Positions 63,899-64,000 of a stretch of DNA of 64,000 nt are shown piece after piece. How positions within the stretch are numbered: the first letter of the stretch is position 1; each line of letters starts with the position of its first letter. The position numbers and the translations under genes are program-made. Under the pieces are notes generated by a model that did not search any database, was not told where the DNA came from, and was given only the letters and a program-made list of their open reading frames with translations. Origin of the DNA: Thermus islandicus DSM 21543 (GTDB lineage Bacteria > Deinococcota > Deinococci > Deinococcales > Thermaceae); the NCBI RefSeq assembly GCF_000421625.1, contig NZ_ATXJ01000008.1, positions 1 to 64,000 on the forward strand, read 5' to 3'.

Positions 63899-64000
63899 TC
63901 ACCTTATCCGGGGCGGGGCCAGGGGCCCCAGGATGAAGCGCTGGAAGGCCAGGTAAAAGCCCAGGTACACAAGGAGCTGGAACCAGAAGCTCTCGGCCAG
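63899..64000 (-). CDS. C-terminal fragment of a leftward membrane protein (cut by window end)
   Basis: On the minus strand an open frame enters at 64000 and stops at TGA 63901-63899. The 33 visible residues include a hydrophobic, aromatic segment (FWFQLLVYLGFYLAF) followed by QRFILGPLAPPRIR, suggesting the last transmembrane helix of an integral membrane protein. Not enough sequence to name it. It faces rsfS tail to tail with 52 bases between. Confidence 0.5.
   Translation of the reverse strand: MAESFWFQLLVYLGFYLAFQRFILGPLAPPRIR

Overview
The window is chromosomal DNA of a Thermus species. Evidence is the very high GC with G/C-ending codons, the split three-gene proton-pumping transhydrogenase, a two-OB-fold SSB, carboxypeptidase Taq, and ribosomal proteins S6, S18, L9, L21 and L27 of Thermus type. 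The S18 sequence differs at several positions from my memory of T. thermophilus HB8 S18, so I infer a related Thermus rather than HB8 itself; this was not checked by a search.

Layout. 1-2353: left-edge AT-richer DNA, then a leftward pair, a CARF-HEPN CRISPR ancillary protein followed by Cas1, with no cas2 or interference genes in view. 2385-12097: housekeeping genes (LysM/NlpC hydrolase, nitroreductase, orphan nucleotidyltransferase, prepilin peptidase with a duplicated catalytic half, carboxypeptidase Taq, ABC exporter, MazG-like protein, M42 peptidase, methylglyoxal synthase, ComM). 12098-16116: a class II Fic protein in AT-richer DNA and three small-molecule transporters. 16199-21089: transhydrogenase pntAA-AB-B, tRNA-Asn, rpsF-ssb-rpsR-rplI. 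21061-31476: an FMN oxidoreductase, an SDR, lipoate genes lipB-lipA, a DUF3054 protein, 3-hydroxyisobutyrate-type dehydrogenase, and a branched-chain 2-oxoacid dehydrogenase operon (E1alpha-E1beta-hicB-hicA-E2-E3) with a toxin-antitoxin pair inside it. 31636-44146: rlmH, a minimal metallopeptidase, BirA, a sugar nucleotidyltransferase, a methyltransferase, bifunctional Rel, a 750-residue coiled-coil protein, MscS, HemQ with a half-size relative, RuvA, PaaG-like. 44229-49477: 2-oxoglutarate dehydrogenase sucA-sucB-lpd. 49578-53610: two lipoproteins, one a subtilisin. 53732-58065: argG-argH-GNAT-leader ORF-carA. 58071-64000: PLP deaminase, secG, tRNA-Ala, rplU-rpmA-obg-nadD-yqeK-LCP-rsfS, and the tail of a membrane protein.

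How it fits together. LipB/LipA make the lipoate used by both 2-oxoacid dehydrogenase complexes, and the hydroxyisobutyrate-type dehydrogenase would act downstream of the branched-chain complex. The arginine genes lead into carbamoyl-phosphate synthase. Expression signals are unusually readable: about twenty genes have a TANNNT-like -10 hexamer 6-8 nt before the start codon and no Shine-Dalgarno sequence, so their mRNAs should be leaderless. Several promoters are built out of the preceding gene's stop codon, and four convergent gene pairs end in a shared CTAG.

Most notable: the cas1/CARF-HEPN pair, HicBA inside the branched-chain dehydrogenase operon, the 14-codon leader ORF coupled to carA, the leaderless promoter pattern and its stop-codon-embedded variants, and the duplicated prepilin peptidase. 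All assignments are from reading sequence and family knowledge; nothing was searched or aligned by program.
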